58,483 bases of DNA. Origin: Promethearchaeota archaeon. GTDB lineage: Archaea; Asgardarchaeota; Lokiarchaeia; Sigyniarchaeales; SOKP01. This document shows, piece after piece, positions 27,436 through 37,201 of the stretch (positions within the stretch are counted from its first letter, which is position 1; every line of letters starts with the position of its first letter). Location: positions 1 to 58,483 of the forward strand of contig JAHPZI010000029.1 of assembly GCA_019058295.1 (NCBI GenBank). The letters run 5' to 3'. The notes beneath the pieces were generated by a model. It saw only the letters and a list, made by a program, of their open reading frames with translations, searched no databases and had not been told where the DNA came from. A program made the position numbers and the translations under genes.

Positions 27436-27825
27436 ATGCCAAAAAAGAAAAAAAGTAATCGAAAGAAACGTGGAAGAAGTCCTGGATCATATCAAGCACC
27501 AGAAATAAGTCGTGTAAGATTGCCATATAGAAATAATGGTGAGATGTTTGCGAGAGTTGTAGATATTTATGGTCAAGAAAGAATGGGTGTTTTTTGTGAA
27601 GATGGAAAGCATAGAGTAGGAAGGATTAGAGGCAAAATTAAAAAGAGAGTATGGATAAGAAAAGGAGATTTAATTATAGTCAATCCTTGGGAATTTGAAA
27701 CAGAAATTAAAGGTAAAAAAGAGAAATGTGAAATTTCATGGAGATATTTAAAACATGAAGTCTCATGGATAATTCGTAATAATAAACTTCCTGAAATATT
27801 AGATTTAAATAATATTTCCGTCTGA
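27436..27825 (+). CDS. eif1A: Translation initiation factor aIF1A
   Basis: A 129-residue homologue of eIF1A, which fills the ribosomal A site during start selection. After a basic N-terminal tail (MPKKKKSNRKKRGRSPG), the OB/S1 fold runs through LPYRNNGEMFARVVDIYG, MGVFCEDGKHRVGRIRGKIKKR, VWIRKGDLIIVNPW and a final helix. Length and order match the archaeal family. It is a strong marker of an archaeal genome. It is a single gene with its own promoter region. Confidence 0.93.
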   Translation: MPKKKKSNRKKRGRSPGSYQAPEISRVRLPYRNNGEMFARVVDIYGQERMGVFCEDGKHRVGRIRGKIKKRVWIRKGDLIIVNPWEFETEIKGKKEKCEISWRYLKHEVSWIIRNNKLPEILDLNNISV

Positions 27826-27836
27826 AAGATTTCTTT

Positions 27837-30602
27837 TTAATTAGTATACGAAGTTTTAAAGAAATATTCCCCGGAATTAATCTTTAAACATAAAGTCTTA
27901 TTTTCAAAACTTAAGATTTTAATTTCCTTAGATTCCTGAATAGATATTTCATTCTCATAAGCAGTTTCTGCACTTTCAGCAGGTAAACACACAGTAGCAG
28001 TTGTATTAGCCGGAATTGAAACTTCAAGATTGAAAATCCCATTATCTATATTCCAATTTACTTTAATTTTACCATGAATAGATTCATATAAACCTTTAAC
28101 CCATGTTAATGGGTATCCTGGCATAGGTTTGATTATAATATGCTTATATCCAGGTTGGTTCTCATCAAGGTTAATCCCTAGGATAACTCTATAAATCCAT
28201 TCGCCAACTGATCCTATTGAATAATGATTAAACGAATTCATAATTGGATTATAGAAGCCACGTCCTTTTATATAACTGTCCCAATGCTCCCACATAGTAG
28301 TGGCACCTTGATCAATCATAAAAAACCATGATGGAATCCGTCTGCTAAACAGCAAATCATAAGCAATTTCATTTTGACCTGCTCTAACTAATTCAAGCAT
28401 CATAGGAAGTGTTGTCATGAAACCTGTGGATATTCTGCCATCATATTTTTCAATTGCTTTAATTAATTTATTTATTACCTTAGGACGCATTGATGGGGAG
28501 ATTATATTAAAATGAAGCGTTAAAGCATATCCTGCCTGAGTGTTCCCAATCAAACTACTATCTTCTCGAAAATATCTTTTAACGAATTTCTGTTTGATAT
28601 TTTCTACTAGGTTCGTGTATTTCTGTTCATCTTCTTTAAAATCTAAGACTCGTGCCATTTTAGATAAAATGGCAACAGAATTAGCATAATATGCTGTCGC
28701 AAAAATACGAAATGGGATTGTTCCTCCCGTTCTAGGATAGCCTTCAGAGATAATTGTATTACCATTTAACCAATCTCCATAATGGTTTCCAGTATATTTT
28801 AACCAAAGAAAGTTCTTATTTTTAGATCGGATTAAGTCTACGAATTTTTTTGCCGAGTTATAATGCTTCTCAATTAGTTGTTTATCATTATAATTGAGGT
28901 ATGTTTTCCAAGGTAAAATTAAACCACAATCGGCCCAAGCGGCAGCAGTAAATTGTACTTCGCTCATTTCTCTATAAACCGGTGGATAAGGGACGTATAT
29001 TGGATATAACCCATCTTCTCGTTGAGCATCTCTAATATCTTCTATCCATTTAGTATAAAATGCTGCCATATTCATATTAAAAATGGAAGTTTGGCAGAAT
29101 ACTTGGGCATCCCCCATCCAACCCATTCTTTCATCTCTCTGTGGGCAATCTGTTGGAACGCTAATTAAATTATCTATTTGAGTCCATAAAATATTTTCCC
29201 ATAATTTATTAAGTGTTGGATCTGAAGATTCAAATTCTCCTACTATTGGACAATCAGAACTGATAACACACCCCGTAAGAAAGTCAAGACTTGGGGTAAC
29301 ACCCGATTTTAAACCAGTAACTTCAACATATTGAAATCCATGATAAGTGAAATGTGGTTGATATTCCCTTTCATTATTATTCTTAAGGATGTATTTATCA
29401 GTAGCCTTTGCCTCTCTTAGATTTCTTACATATAATCTACCACTAGTCCTTAACCATTCACCATGTCTTATTGTAATAGTAGAATTAGGATCTACTAATG
29501 TCTCATTTACTCGAATCTTACACCATCCTTGGATATTCTGTCCTAAATTAAAAATAAAAACGCCCGTTTTAATCTCATTTACAGAAACTGGGGCTATTTC
29601 CCTAACTATTCTTATCGGTTCATTCATTTGAGCAACTAATTGTGCTTCAATCCCATCATCAATAGTAACATTAGTCCATTTAGAATCATCAAAACCTGGA
29701 GAATCCCAGCCCTGTTGTTCTTTATGACTATCAAAAATCTCCCCAATGAAGTGATCGGACATACGAATTGGGCCATCATCAGTTATTTTCCAACTTGAAT
29801 CTGTTACAACCTCTTTTGAAGAATTATCTTCAAAGATTATATTCATATGAAGAATTAAACGGAGATCCTCTCCATATACTTTATGAGGGACATCGCTTCC
29901 TGGACCCATATTGCCTCTATACCATCCATCTCCGAGAATAGCACCAATTGCATTAACACCCTTGAGTAATAAGTCGGTTATATCATAGGCTTGATATTGG
30001 ATTCTTTTTGTATAATCAGTCCACTCTGGGGCGAGGATATAATCGCCAACACGTTTGCTGTTTAAATATAACTCATAATGTCCCAAAGCAGAGACATAAA
30101 TGTAAGCATATTTTATCTTCTTAGTAATCTCGAACGATTTGCGAAGCATTGGTGAAGGAAAATAATCCCTTTTACGATTTTCAATATCAATATGTTGAGT
30201 TATAGGAGGTAATCCAATCCATTTTGCATTCCAATCTGAGTTTTTCAACAAACCCATAGTCCAAATTGCTGAATTACTCCATTCTGACTCAATATCATCC
30301 TTATCCCATACTTTAACCTTCCAATAACAATGCATTTTGGATTTAAGAGGCTTCCCAGCATAAACAATTTGGATGGATTCATCTGAGTTGATCTTACCTG
30401 TATCCCATAGGTCTCCTTTTGCTTTCTCTATAAGATCTTTGTTACTGGCAACGATAATTCTATAAGACGTCTGATATTGCCCTCGTTCATCAGATTCCAG
30501 AATCCAGCTCAATCGTGGATTTATGGAATCTATTCCTAATGGACTTACGAGGTACTCACACCTTAAATTATTTATAACTAAAGATTTGCTCATTTTTTTC
30601 AT
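27837..30602 (-). CDS. GH78 alpha-L-rhamnosidase
   Basis: A 921-residue glycoside hydrolase of family 78 that removes terminal alpha-L-rhamnose from glycans or glycosides. Beta-sandwich domains come first (about residues 8-450). The (alpha/alpha)6 catalytic barrel follows, with DERMGWMGDAQVF near residue 490, holding the conserved Asp and the GWMGDAQ motif. A GATTMWEHWDSY segment near 775 contains the Glu taken as catalytic base in the family. A C-terminal beta domain closes the protein. No signal peptide is seen, so imported oligosaccharides would be the substrate. It is divergent from a GH127 gene and shares the short 56-base promoter spacer. Confidence 0.94.
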   Translation of the reverse strand: MKKMSKSLVINNLRCEYLVSPLGIDSINPRLSWILESDERGQYQTSYRIIVASNKDLIEKAKGDLWDTGKINSDESIQIVYAGKPLKSKMHCYWKVKVWDKDDIESEWSNSAIWTMGLLKNSDWNAKWIGLPPITQHIDIENRKRDYFPSPMLRKSFEITKKIKYAYIYVSALGHYELYLNSKRVGDYILAPEWTDYTKRIQYQAYDITDLLLKGVNAIGAILGDGWYRGNMGPGSDVPHKVYGEDLRLILHMNIIFEDNSSKEVVTDSSWKITDDGPIRMSDHFIGEIFDSHKEQQGWDSPGFDDSKWTNVTIDDGIEAQLVAQMNEPIRIVREIAPVSVNEIKTGVFIFNLGQNIQGWCKIRVNETLVDPNSTITIRHGEWLRTSGRLYVRNLREAKATDKYILKNNNEREYQPHFTYHGFQYVEVTGLKSGVTPSLDFLTGCVISSDCPIVGEFESSDPTLNKLWENILWTQIDNLISVPTDCPQRDERMGWMGDAQVFCQTSIFNMNMAAFYTKWIEDIRDAQREDGLYPIYVPYPPVYREMSEVQFTAAAWADCGLILPWKTYLNYNDKQLIEKHYNSAKKFVDLIRSKNKNFLWLKYTGNHYGDWLNGNTIISEGYPRTGGTIPFRIFATAYYANSVAILSKMARVLDFKEDEQKYTNLVENIKQKFVKRYFREDSSLIGNTQAGYALTLHFNIISPSMRPKVINKLIKAIEKYDGRISTGFMTTLPMMLELVRAGQNEIAYDLLFSRRIPSWFFMIDQGATTMWEHWDSYIKGRGFYNPIMNSFNHYSIGSVGEWIYRVILGINLDENQPGYKHIIIKPMPGYPLTWVKGLYESIHGKIKVNWNIDNGIFNLEVSIPANTTATVCLPAESAETAYENEISIQESKEIKILSFENKTLCLKINSGEYFFKTSYTN

Positions 30603-30658
30603 TCCAATTTTCTTAATTTATTAGAAAATTTTTATGTTTATAATTATTGTTAAAAGTA
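30603..30658. promoter_or_regulatory. Short bidirectional promoter between GH78 and GH127 genes
   Basis: Only 56 bases separate two divergent glycosidase genes, so both promoters must overlap here or extend into the coding regions. This favours joint control of the two enzymes. No clear operator is visible. Confidence 0.4.
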
Positions 30659-32575
30659 ATGAGAGAATTTGATTATGAAATTCAACCTATAGCGTTAACA
30701 ACAGTTAAAGTTACCGATAATTTCTGGAAGTATCGAATTGAAACCAACCGTAAAGTAACAATTCCATATGCGCTTAAGAAATGTGAAGAAACGCATCGTA
30801 TCGATAATTTTTCAAAAGCAGGAGGATTGATCGATGATGATATCAAACCAAATAATCCTTATGATGATTCCGATGTGTTTAAAATTATTGAAGGTGCTGC
30901 ATATTCTTTAAGTGTGATACCGGATCCTCAGCTCGAGAAATATATTGATGAAATCATAGGAAAAATTGCTGCAGCACAGGAGGAGGATGGGTATCTTTTT
31001 ACAACGAGAACAATAAATCCAAGAAGACCACATTTATTTGCAGGAAGAAAACGATGGAAAAAAGTTGCGACCACTAGTCATGAATTATATAATATGGGAC
31101 ATCTATATGAAAGTGCTGTTGCTTATTATCAGGCGACAGGTAAACGTGTGTTATTGGATGTTGCAATTAGAAATGCTGAACTGATTGATAAAGTATTCGG
31201 CCCCGGAAAAAATGAAAGTGCACCTGGGCATCAAGAAATTGAGATTGGTTTGATTCGACTATATCGCACGATTGGTGATGAAAAATATTTAAAACTAGCA
31301 AAATTTTTCCTTGATGTCCGTGGACCTAATGGTTATGAATATAACCAAACACACAAGAAAGTTATTGAACAAGATGAAGCAGTTGGGCATGCTGTTCGTG
31401 CGACATATATGTATTCTGGTATGACGGATGTCGCCGCACTTACAAATAATAAAGATTATATTAAAGCAATTGATCGTTTATGGGATAATGTTGTCTCAAA
31501 AAAATTATCCATTACAGGTGGTATCGGAGCTAAACCTCAATTTGAAGCTTTAGGAAATAATTATGAGCTTCCAAATATGGCAACATACAATGAAACTTGT
31601 GCTGCCATAGGTAACGTTTACTGGAATCATAGACTTTTCTTATTACATGGAGATGGGAAATATCTTGATATAATAGAACGAACATTATTTAATGGGCTTC
31701 TCTCGGGTATTTCATTGGAGGGGAATTCTTTTTTTTACCCTAATCCGCTCGCATCAGATGGACAATATAGCCGTAGTCCTTGGTTCGATACGGCGTGCTG
31801 TCCCTCAAATTTAACACGATTTATGGCATCAATTCCAAGTTATATATATGCTCAAAAAGATAAGATTTTATATGTAAATCTTTTTATTGGGAGTAGTGCC
31901 ACAGTTTTTATAGATGAAAAACCAGTAGTAATCACTCAAGAGACAGAATATCCTTGGAAGGGTATAGTAAAAATCATAATTAACGTTCAGGAAAGTAGCG
32001 ATTTTACGATTGCTATCCGAATTCCAGGTTGGACCCAGAACCGCTCTGTACCAAGCGACTTGTATCATTATCTGAATAAAAGCAATGAAGAAGTGAACTT
32101 TGAAGTTAATAATAATTCAATTGATTTTAGTAATGAAAAAGGTTTTGCATGTATTCGGCGCACATGGAGAGATGGAGATATTATTGAATTCAACATGCCG
32201 ATGCCCATCAGACGTGTGGTTGCACATGAAAAAGGTAAAAATAATCTAGGAAGGGTTGCAATTGAACGTGGGCCGATTGTGTATTGTGTTGAAGGGATTG
32301 ATAATAAAGTAGATCATGTGTCAAATCTTTTTCTAGATGATGCTGCTAATCTTACATCTGTTTATCATAAAGATATGCTTAATGGAATCGTTGTTATTAC
32401 AGGTGCTATTCATTACCTTAAAAAAGGTAAAAACGAAAAAATCGAAAAGGACTTTCTAGCCATTCCATATTATGCTTGGGCTCATCGTGGAAAGGGTGAA
32501 ATGACGGTATGGCTGATACGAGATCTAGAGGCTTACAAATCATCCAAGCTCGCATCCAAATACCATTCCGCATAA
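30659..32575 (+). CDS. GH127 beta-L-arabinofuranosidase-like enzyme
   Basis: A 638-residue protein of the DUF1680/GH127 family, which cleaves beta-L-arabinofuranosyl units. The zinc-cysteine active site is present: NETC near residue 310 (Glu and Cys ligands) and ACCPSN near 380, where one cysteine is the nucleophile in the studied enzyme HypBA1. The (alpha/alpha)6 barrel motifs (GHLYESAVAYYQATGK, DEAVGHAVRATYMYSG) are intact. ATG 30659 is preferred over a TTG four codons earlier. No signal peptide. Pairing with GH78 indicates breakdown of pectin-like or plant glycoprotein glycans. Confidence 0.92.
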   Translation: MREFDYEIQPIALTTVKVTDNFWKYRIETNRKVTIPYALKKCEETHRIDNFSKAGGLIDDDIKPNNPYDDSDVFKIIEGAAYSLSVIPDPQLEKYIDEIIGKIAAAQEEDGYLFTTRTINPRRPHLFAGRKRWKKVATTSHELYNMGHLYESAVAYYQATGKRVLLDVAIRNAELIDKVFGPGKNESAPGHQEIEIGLIRLYRTIGDEKYLKLAKFFLDVRGPNGYEYNQTHKKVIEQDEAVGHAVRATYMYSGMTDVAALTNNKDYIKAIDRLWDNVVSKKLSITGGIGAKPQFEALGNNYELPNMATYNETCAAIGNVYWNHRLFLLHGDGKYLDIIERTLFNGLLSGISLEGNSFFYPNPLASDGQYSRSPWFDTACCPSNLTRFMASIPSYIYAQKDKILYVNLFIGSSATVFIDEKPVVITQETEYPWKGIVKIIINVQESSDFTIAIRIPGWTQNRSVPSDLYHYLNKSNEEVNFEVNNNSIDFSNEKGFACIRRTWRDGDIIEFNMPMPIRRVVAHEKGKNNLGRVAIERGPIVYCVEGIDNKVDHVSNLFLDDAANLTSVYHKDMLNGIVVITGAIHYLKKGKNEKIEKDFLAIPYYAWAHRGKGEMTVWLIRDLEAYKSSKLASKYHSA

Positions 32576-32608
32576 CTTTTTAAGCAGAATATTTAATCCT
32601 AACCTTAT

Positions 32609-33532
32609 TTATATAGTTATACTTGTAGGAGTAACTTTTTTATAAGGCCCGCTAGTATTATTTGGAAATCCTGGATTTAATTTAATAATTGCGGCAAGAT
32701 GAAAGACTGCCCAGGCTCCACACATATCACAATTTACATCGTTTCCATAACAGCAAAATGGGCGCTCAAAACCCTTCTCTCCAAGATACATAGGAACCAT
32801 ATAATTCAATACAGGACAATTATTTGTTATTTCTAAGGCGTTCTGAGATAGCATAAGATCTAGAACCATAGAGTTGTTTAAAATATATTTAGGATATTCT
32901 TTCTTTAGAGCCATAATGTTTTTTATTACTTTATCTCGTTCTTCTAAATCTTTCCAGCCCAATCCAGTTGTATCATTCTTTTTCGGTACATAGAATGTGA
33001 AGTTTACTCCCCGTAGAGGGGTTTCTTTCTGTAAAACTTCAATGAATTCTTTTAAAACGTGTGCATTTTTCTTTGTAACACAATAACCACACTGAAGATC
33101 TCCAGTAAAATCATCAGGTAAATTGTTCAAATTATTTATCACTTTCTTAAAAGTACCCTTACCCCTTATTTCATCATTAATCTCTTCGGTCCCATCTAAT
33201 GAAATGACCCATTTTATCTTTGGTCCTAAATTGAATAATGGAAGTGTGCCATTTGTTGTTATGATATTTTGAGGGAAGAGTTTAATACCTCGTTCTAATA
33301 CATCTTTTCTTAAGAGAGGTTCTCCTCCCATCCACACCATGTGAATAATTCCGAATTTTCTACGGTATTTTTTAATTTCTTTTATCATTTGGTCAGCGGG
33401 CATTTCATTTTGTTTATTAGGGGTGTTAGGGGTTCCATCACGGTAAACAAAACAATGTTTACACCTTAATGTGCATCTATTCGTAATGTTTATCATTGCA
33501 GCGGGACGGAACTCTTTAGTCAATTCTTTCAC
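32609..33532 (-). CDS. Radical SAM protein with SPASM-like C-terminal cysteines
   Basis: A 307-residue radical SAM enzyme. The cluster motif Cys20-X3-Cys24-X2-Cys27 (CTLRCKHC) is followed by MVWMGGEPLLRKDVL, the SAM-binding GGEP motif. The C-terminal end has a cysteine group (NNCPVLNY, FCCYGNDVNCDMCGAW) that could bind an auxiliary cluster as in SPASM or twitch enzymes. Such proteins modify peptides or cofactors. No precursor peptide gene is visible next to it. It is convergent with the GH127 gene. Confidence 0.85.
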   Translation of the reverse strand: MKELTKEFRPAAMINITNRCTLRCKHCFVYRDGTPNTPNKQNEMPADQMIKEIKKYRRKFGIIHMVWMGGEPLLRKDVLERGIKLFPQNIITTNGTLPLFNLGPKIKWVISLDGTEEINDEIRGKGTFKKVINNLNNLPDDFTGDLQCGYCVTKKNAHVLKEFIEVLQKETPLRGVNFTFYVPKKNDTTGLGWKDLEERDKVIKNIMALKKEYPKYILNNSMVLDLMLSQNALEITNNCPVLNYMVPMYLGEKGFERPFCCYGNDVNCDMCGAWAVFHLAAIIKLNPGFPNNTSGPYKKVTPTSITI

Positions 33533-33772
33533 TTCTGGCAGTCTTTAAGTTTTAAGGAAATATATCAATAATCATATTATCTAATATTAAGTTACAATCA
33601 AAGTTTCAATCTAAATTTTATCCTAAAAATTTTATTTAGTTCTCCAGTTGAATAGACTTTAATTTAATCTGGAACTTACCCCACAGAGTAGATTTTATTT
33701 CATTTCTCAAATTAAAAATCTAATTTCAAAAAGAAAAGATTAAATATTATCTATACTCAATTTTTAATTATT

Positions 33773-34543
33773 ATGATAGGCTGGTTTATATTCGGATTTT
33801 TACTATTTTGGTGTTTGGTGAATCGCTTCAGAAAAGGGGGTAAAATTGAAGAGTACCCGCTTGGAATGCCTCGTGGAACCGTCAGAGCGTTAATAACGAT
33901 ACTAATCGTATCATTTCCCTTCATATATCTCATCAATGGCGAGGAAATTCCTGGTATAATCACTAATGCGATTTTCATAGTTGTTGCTTTTTACTTTGAA
34001 GCAAGAAGGGGCAAAAAAGATAGAATACGTGCTATAGAAGAAATAAAATATCCTGAAGAAACAAAAAAAATAGAAAAAAAGCCACTATATCTGCCGAAAT
34101 ATTCTGTCAGAATTATATTGGTATCATTGTTAGTGATAATATTGATTATCAACAGTACCGGTCCCAAAGTCCCCTTTGAAATCACTAATACATTAATTGA
34201 TCTCTTAATAATTGTTGTCTTTTTTATTATTGGTACTATATTTGGAGCTATTAAGAATTCTAAAGCAAATAAAAGATTGACAGGTCAAGTTAAAAGCATT
34301 GATAATTATAAATCTCAATCTGCGTACGAAATTAAAGCGAATATCGACAAACAACCAAAAACATGGTGGGAATTAAAAGGTAATAGTATACTTTCTATAA
34401 TTATGTTCATCGCAGTAGTCATATCATTAATATGCTTCACTATTAATTGGGATTTGATGGTAACGATTTTACCAATTTACGAACTTTCTCTGCGTGAATC
34501 ACTCTTACTGCTTATAAGTGTATATTATGGTTTCAGAGATTAG
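33773..34543 (+). CDS. Membrane protein with internally repeated two-helix unit
   Basis: A 256-residue membrane protein with six to seven hydrophobic segments. Residues about 28-82 (PRGTVRALITILIVSFPFIY ... TNAIFIVVAFYFEARRG) and about 108-165 (PKYSVRIILVSLLVIILIIN ... TNTLIDLLIIVVFFIIG) repeat each other: a P-x-x-(T/S)VR motif, a helix, a short loop with a P and ITN, and a second helix. A third, weaker unit ends the protein (LSLRESLLLLISVYYGFRD). An internal duplication is therefore likely. No transporter or enzyme family is recognised. Confidence 0.7.
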   Translation: MIGWFIFGFLLFWCLVNRFRKGGKIEEYPLGMPRGTVRALITILIVSFPFIYLINGEEIPGIITNAIFIVVAFYFEARRGKKDRIRAIEEIKYPEETKKIEKKPLYLPKYSVRIILVSLLVIILIINSTGPKVPFEITNTLIDLLIIVVFFIIGTIFGAIKNSKANKRLTGQVKSIDNYKSQSAYEIKANIDKQPKTWWELKGNSILSIIMFIAVVISLICFTINWDLMVTILPIYELSLRESLLLLISVYYGFRD

Positions 34544-34725
34544 AGTTTTCTAATCTCATTTTTTTAGTAAAGTAATGTTGTTTATTAGCACAATATAGGG
34601 AATTAAACCAAAAAGAAAATTAAAGGTTCTTTTTTTTCTTTTTTATATTTTTTTAAAAAATCTGTTATTACATTTAGATCTAACACTTGTTAACATTAAT
34701 TAAGGTTCATTAATAGAAATTTATT

Positions 34726-36009
34726 ATGTCAAAGTTTAAAACACAAGCTATTAATAATGAAATTCTCGAGAAATTAAGCCTTGAAAATAGATACACCATT
34801 CTAAATGAAAATCTAGGACCTGTACTATCTGATGCTCAATTTAATTTTCTTAAAAAAGTTCAAGAAATTTGTTTAAATTTTGAAAAGGAGAAAAATATTA
34901 CTCATGGGCCTGAAGAAGATATTTATGATTGGAGCCCTTATTTCGGCAAAGAAGGTCTTATTACGAGACAGCATGCGTTCGAATGTATTGATTTAAATTA
35001 TGAAGAACACGGTTTAGCAGCAGATTTTATGAGATTACTCGCACTTGCTTTATTTGATCCCCAATTTGCAATGAGTACAGGAGCAACGGTAATATGTGTT
35101 AATCCAATTTACGAGCATCATGAAAATGTCCCTATAAGATTAGAAGCCTTAAAAGAATTAGTAACTGGCAAAACCCCCGGATGTCTTCTTATAACTGAAC
35201 CAGAAAGAGGTTCTGATGCAGTCCACCAATTAACGACATGTGAAGAGCAGCCAGATGGCAGTTTTATTTTAAATGGAGAAAAAATATACAATACGAACGC
35301 TCCAAAATCAAAGTGGGCAGTAGCTTACGCAACCGCAGAAAAAAATAACGGTAATATGATGGCTCAATTCATGATAAATACTTCTTGGGAGGGCTGGAAT
35401 TGCGAAAGAGTGGGAATACCTTGGGTACCGAAACTTTACTTAGGAAAAGAACGATTAGTTAACCTTAGAGTACCAAAAGAATATGTATTAGGGGGAATTG
35501 GAAAAGGTCGTGAGCATCTTTTTGAGGGCTTAATACCGGAGAGAATTGCAATTGCTTTACGGGGTGTTGGTGAAAGTTGGGGTGCTCTTTCTCATGCTAT
35601 TATTTATGCTAATATGAGAAAACAATTTGAAAAGGAAATTTTATTTTTTCAAGGAGTAGGATTCCTTTTAACTGATTTATGGGCGAGAACAATATCTCTT
35701 ACACATGGTTTATTAAAGTTTTGTGAATCTTACGATGAAAAAAAGAAGAAATATGGTAAAGAAGTGCCAGACAACATCTCTCAGGCAATGGTTGCCGCTG
35801 CGAGTCAATATAAATACAGTTGCGCTTTATTATCTAAAGATGTTTGCTATGAATCTGCTAATGTAATGGGGGGTGCTGGACTCTGTGATAACACCTTGAT
35901 GGATGATTATTTACATATATCAAGAATTCAGGAAATTATAGGTGGTTCTCGTCAGATACAACAATTTATCATGTCGCGAGGGCTAAGAAGGTTTTATAAA
36001 CTTCTCTAA
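34726..36009 (+). CDS. Acyl-CoA dehydrogenase
   Basis: A 427-residue flavoprotein of the acyl-CoA dehydrogenase family, which introduces the 2,3-double bond in acyl-CoA and passes electrons to ETF or an equivalent. The family landmarks are the TEPERGSDAV loop in the middle domain and the C-terminal helical region with GGAGLCDNTLMDDYLHISR and QEIIGGSRQIQQF, where FAD and substrate bind. No ETF gene is in the window. The gene lies upstream of the kor operon with its own terminator, implying separate transcription within a shared pathway. Confidence 0.9.
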   Translation: MSKFKTQAINNEILEKLSLENRYTILNENLGPVLSDAQFNFLKKVQEICLNFEKEKNITHGPEEDIYDWSPYFGKEGLITRQHAFECIDLNYEEHGLAADFMRLLALALFDPQFAMSTGATVICVNPIYEHHENVPIRLEALKELVTGKTPGCLLITEPERGSDAVHQLTTCEEQPDGSFILNGEKIYNTNAPKSKWAVAYATAEKNNGNMMAQFMINTSWEGWNCERVGIPWVPKLYLGKERLVNLRVPKEYVLGGIGKGREHLFEGLIPERIAIALRGVGESWGALSHAIIYANMRKQFEKEILFFQGVGFLLTDLWARTISLTHGLLKFCESYDEKKKKYGKEVPDNISQAMVAAASQYKYSCALLSKDVCYESANVMGGAGLCDNTLMDDYLHISRIQEIIGGSRQIQQFIMSRGLRRFYKLL

Positions 36010-36036
36010 TTTCTTAAAAAGATGCAGATATAGGTA

Positions 36037-36064
36037 AGAGAAGCTTTTTTTTCTATTTTTTTTA
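36037..36064 (+). terminator. T-rich terminator after the acyl-CoA dehydrogenase gene
   Basis: The 7-base segment agagaag (36037-36043) can pair with cttctct at the end of the coding region (36001-36007), and is followed by an eight-T run and a second T-run. The U-tract alone would suffice in archaea. Confidence 0.45.
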
Positions 36065-36158
36065 TTCACAAGCCATTTTCAAATAGATGTTAAGAAAATT
36101 AAAAAATCAAGGTTAATTCATAATTGGTGTAGAAATAAAATTAATCATAGATTTATTA

Positions 36159-36719
36159 ATGAAAAAAAAAATTAGATTATCGGGTCGTGGAGGACAAGGG
36201 ATTAAATTTTTAGGAAGTGCTTTAGTTAGAGTTGCAATGGAGGCAAACTATTACGCAACACTTTCTGTCGACTATACACCTTCTGTACGAGGCGGCCCGA
36301 TTTTTTGCGATGTTATCCTAAGCTCAGAGGAAATTTCTTATCCGTTCTGTGACGAAGACGCCGATATTTTTATTGCTTTAGATCAAGAAGGATTTGAACG
36401 AGCAAGTGAATGCATATGTGAAAAAACTATTTCCTTTATTGATTCCAACACAGTAAATAACGCTGAACAAGTAATCCAGAGAGGTATTATTCATCGGATT
36501 CCTCTTACCAAATATGCAGACGATAATCAGGTAGCTAAAACAGTAAATATACTCTCTTTGGGATTTCTCTCGGAATACCTTAGTGAAAATGGAAAAATTA
36601 ACTTAAAAGAAGAACATTACTTCCAAGTTTTTAATAAAATGCCAGAAAGGATTAGGGAAATTAACATTCGAAGTTTTCAGGTAGGGAAAACTCTTTATAA
36701 AGAATGTTCTCTCAATTGA
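36159..36719 (+). CDS. korC: 2-oxoacid:ferredoxin oxidoreductase, gamma subunit
   Basis: A 186-residue gamma subunit of the four-subunit 2-oxoacid:ferredoxin oxidoreductase type. The opening KKIRLSGRGGQGIKFLGSAL is the CoA-binding glycine motif, followed by YTPSVRGGPIFCDVILS as usual. It is the first gene of a set with delta, alpha and beta, 176 bases ahead of the delta gene. The set most resembles 2-oxoglutarate (Kor) enzymes, but branched-chain 2-oxoacid enzymes look similar. It acts in the cytosol. Confidence 0.9.
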   Translation: MKKKIRLSGRGGQGIKFLGSALVRVAMEANYYATLSVDYTPSVRGGPIFCDVILSSEEISYPFCDEDADIFIALDQEGFERASECICEKTISFIDSNTVNNAEQVIQRGIIHRIPLTKYADDNQVAKTVNILSLGFLSEYLSENGKINLKEEHYFQVFNKMPERIREINIRSFQVGKTLYKECSLN

Positions 36720-36895
36720 AATTATTACATAATTGTTTTATAATAAACATTATTTAGAAACTACAGTTTTCAACATAGTTATGGTTTTAATATAAAATAC
36801 CTATACTTTAAAAAAGCAAATTTAAAAGAGAAATTAACATTTTTAAAGCATAATTAGGAAAAATTTAACCAGAAGTTTAAGAGAGATAAAAAAAG

Positions 36896-37201
36896 TTGAA
36901 ATTAGAATCTACTCGAAGTCCCATTTTACCACCACCTCACCTTCAGAAAAAGTATGAAGTTATAATTGAATCTGAACAATGTGATGGTTGTAAAATCTGT
37001 GTGGATTTTTGTCCTAAAGAACTTTTAGAGGTTAGCGAAAAGACCAACAGTCGCATGCTTCATTATGTAGTCATAACTGAACCTGATGACTGTTTAGGAT
37101 GTAAACAATGCGAACGATTATGTCCCACTACTTCCATATTTATTAAAGAAATTGATTTAGAGGATGATGCCATAAATGAATCTAAAACAAAGCGAAAATG
37201 A
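36896..37201 (+). CDS. korD: 2-oxoacid:ferredoxin oxidoreductase, delta (ferredoxin) subunit
   Basis: A 101-residue two-cluster ferredoxin-like subunit starting at TTG. The motifs are CDGCKICVDFCPKELL and CLGCKQCERLCPTTSI. It carries electrons from the alpha/beta active site to free ferredoxin or, here perhaps, to the HdrA encoded downstream. The end overlaps the next gene by 26 bases, so translation is coupled. Confidence 0.9.
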   Translation: MKLESTRSPILPPPHLQKKYEVIIESEQCDGCKICVDFCPKELLEVSEKTNSRMLHYVVITEPDDCLGCKQCERLCPTTSIFIKEIDLEDDAINESKTKRK

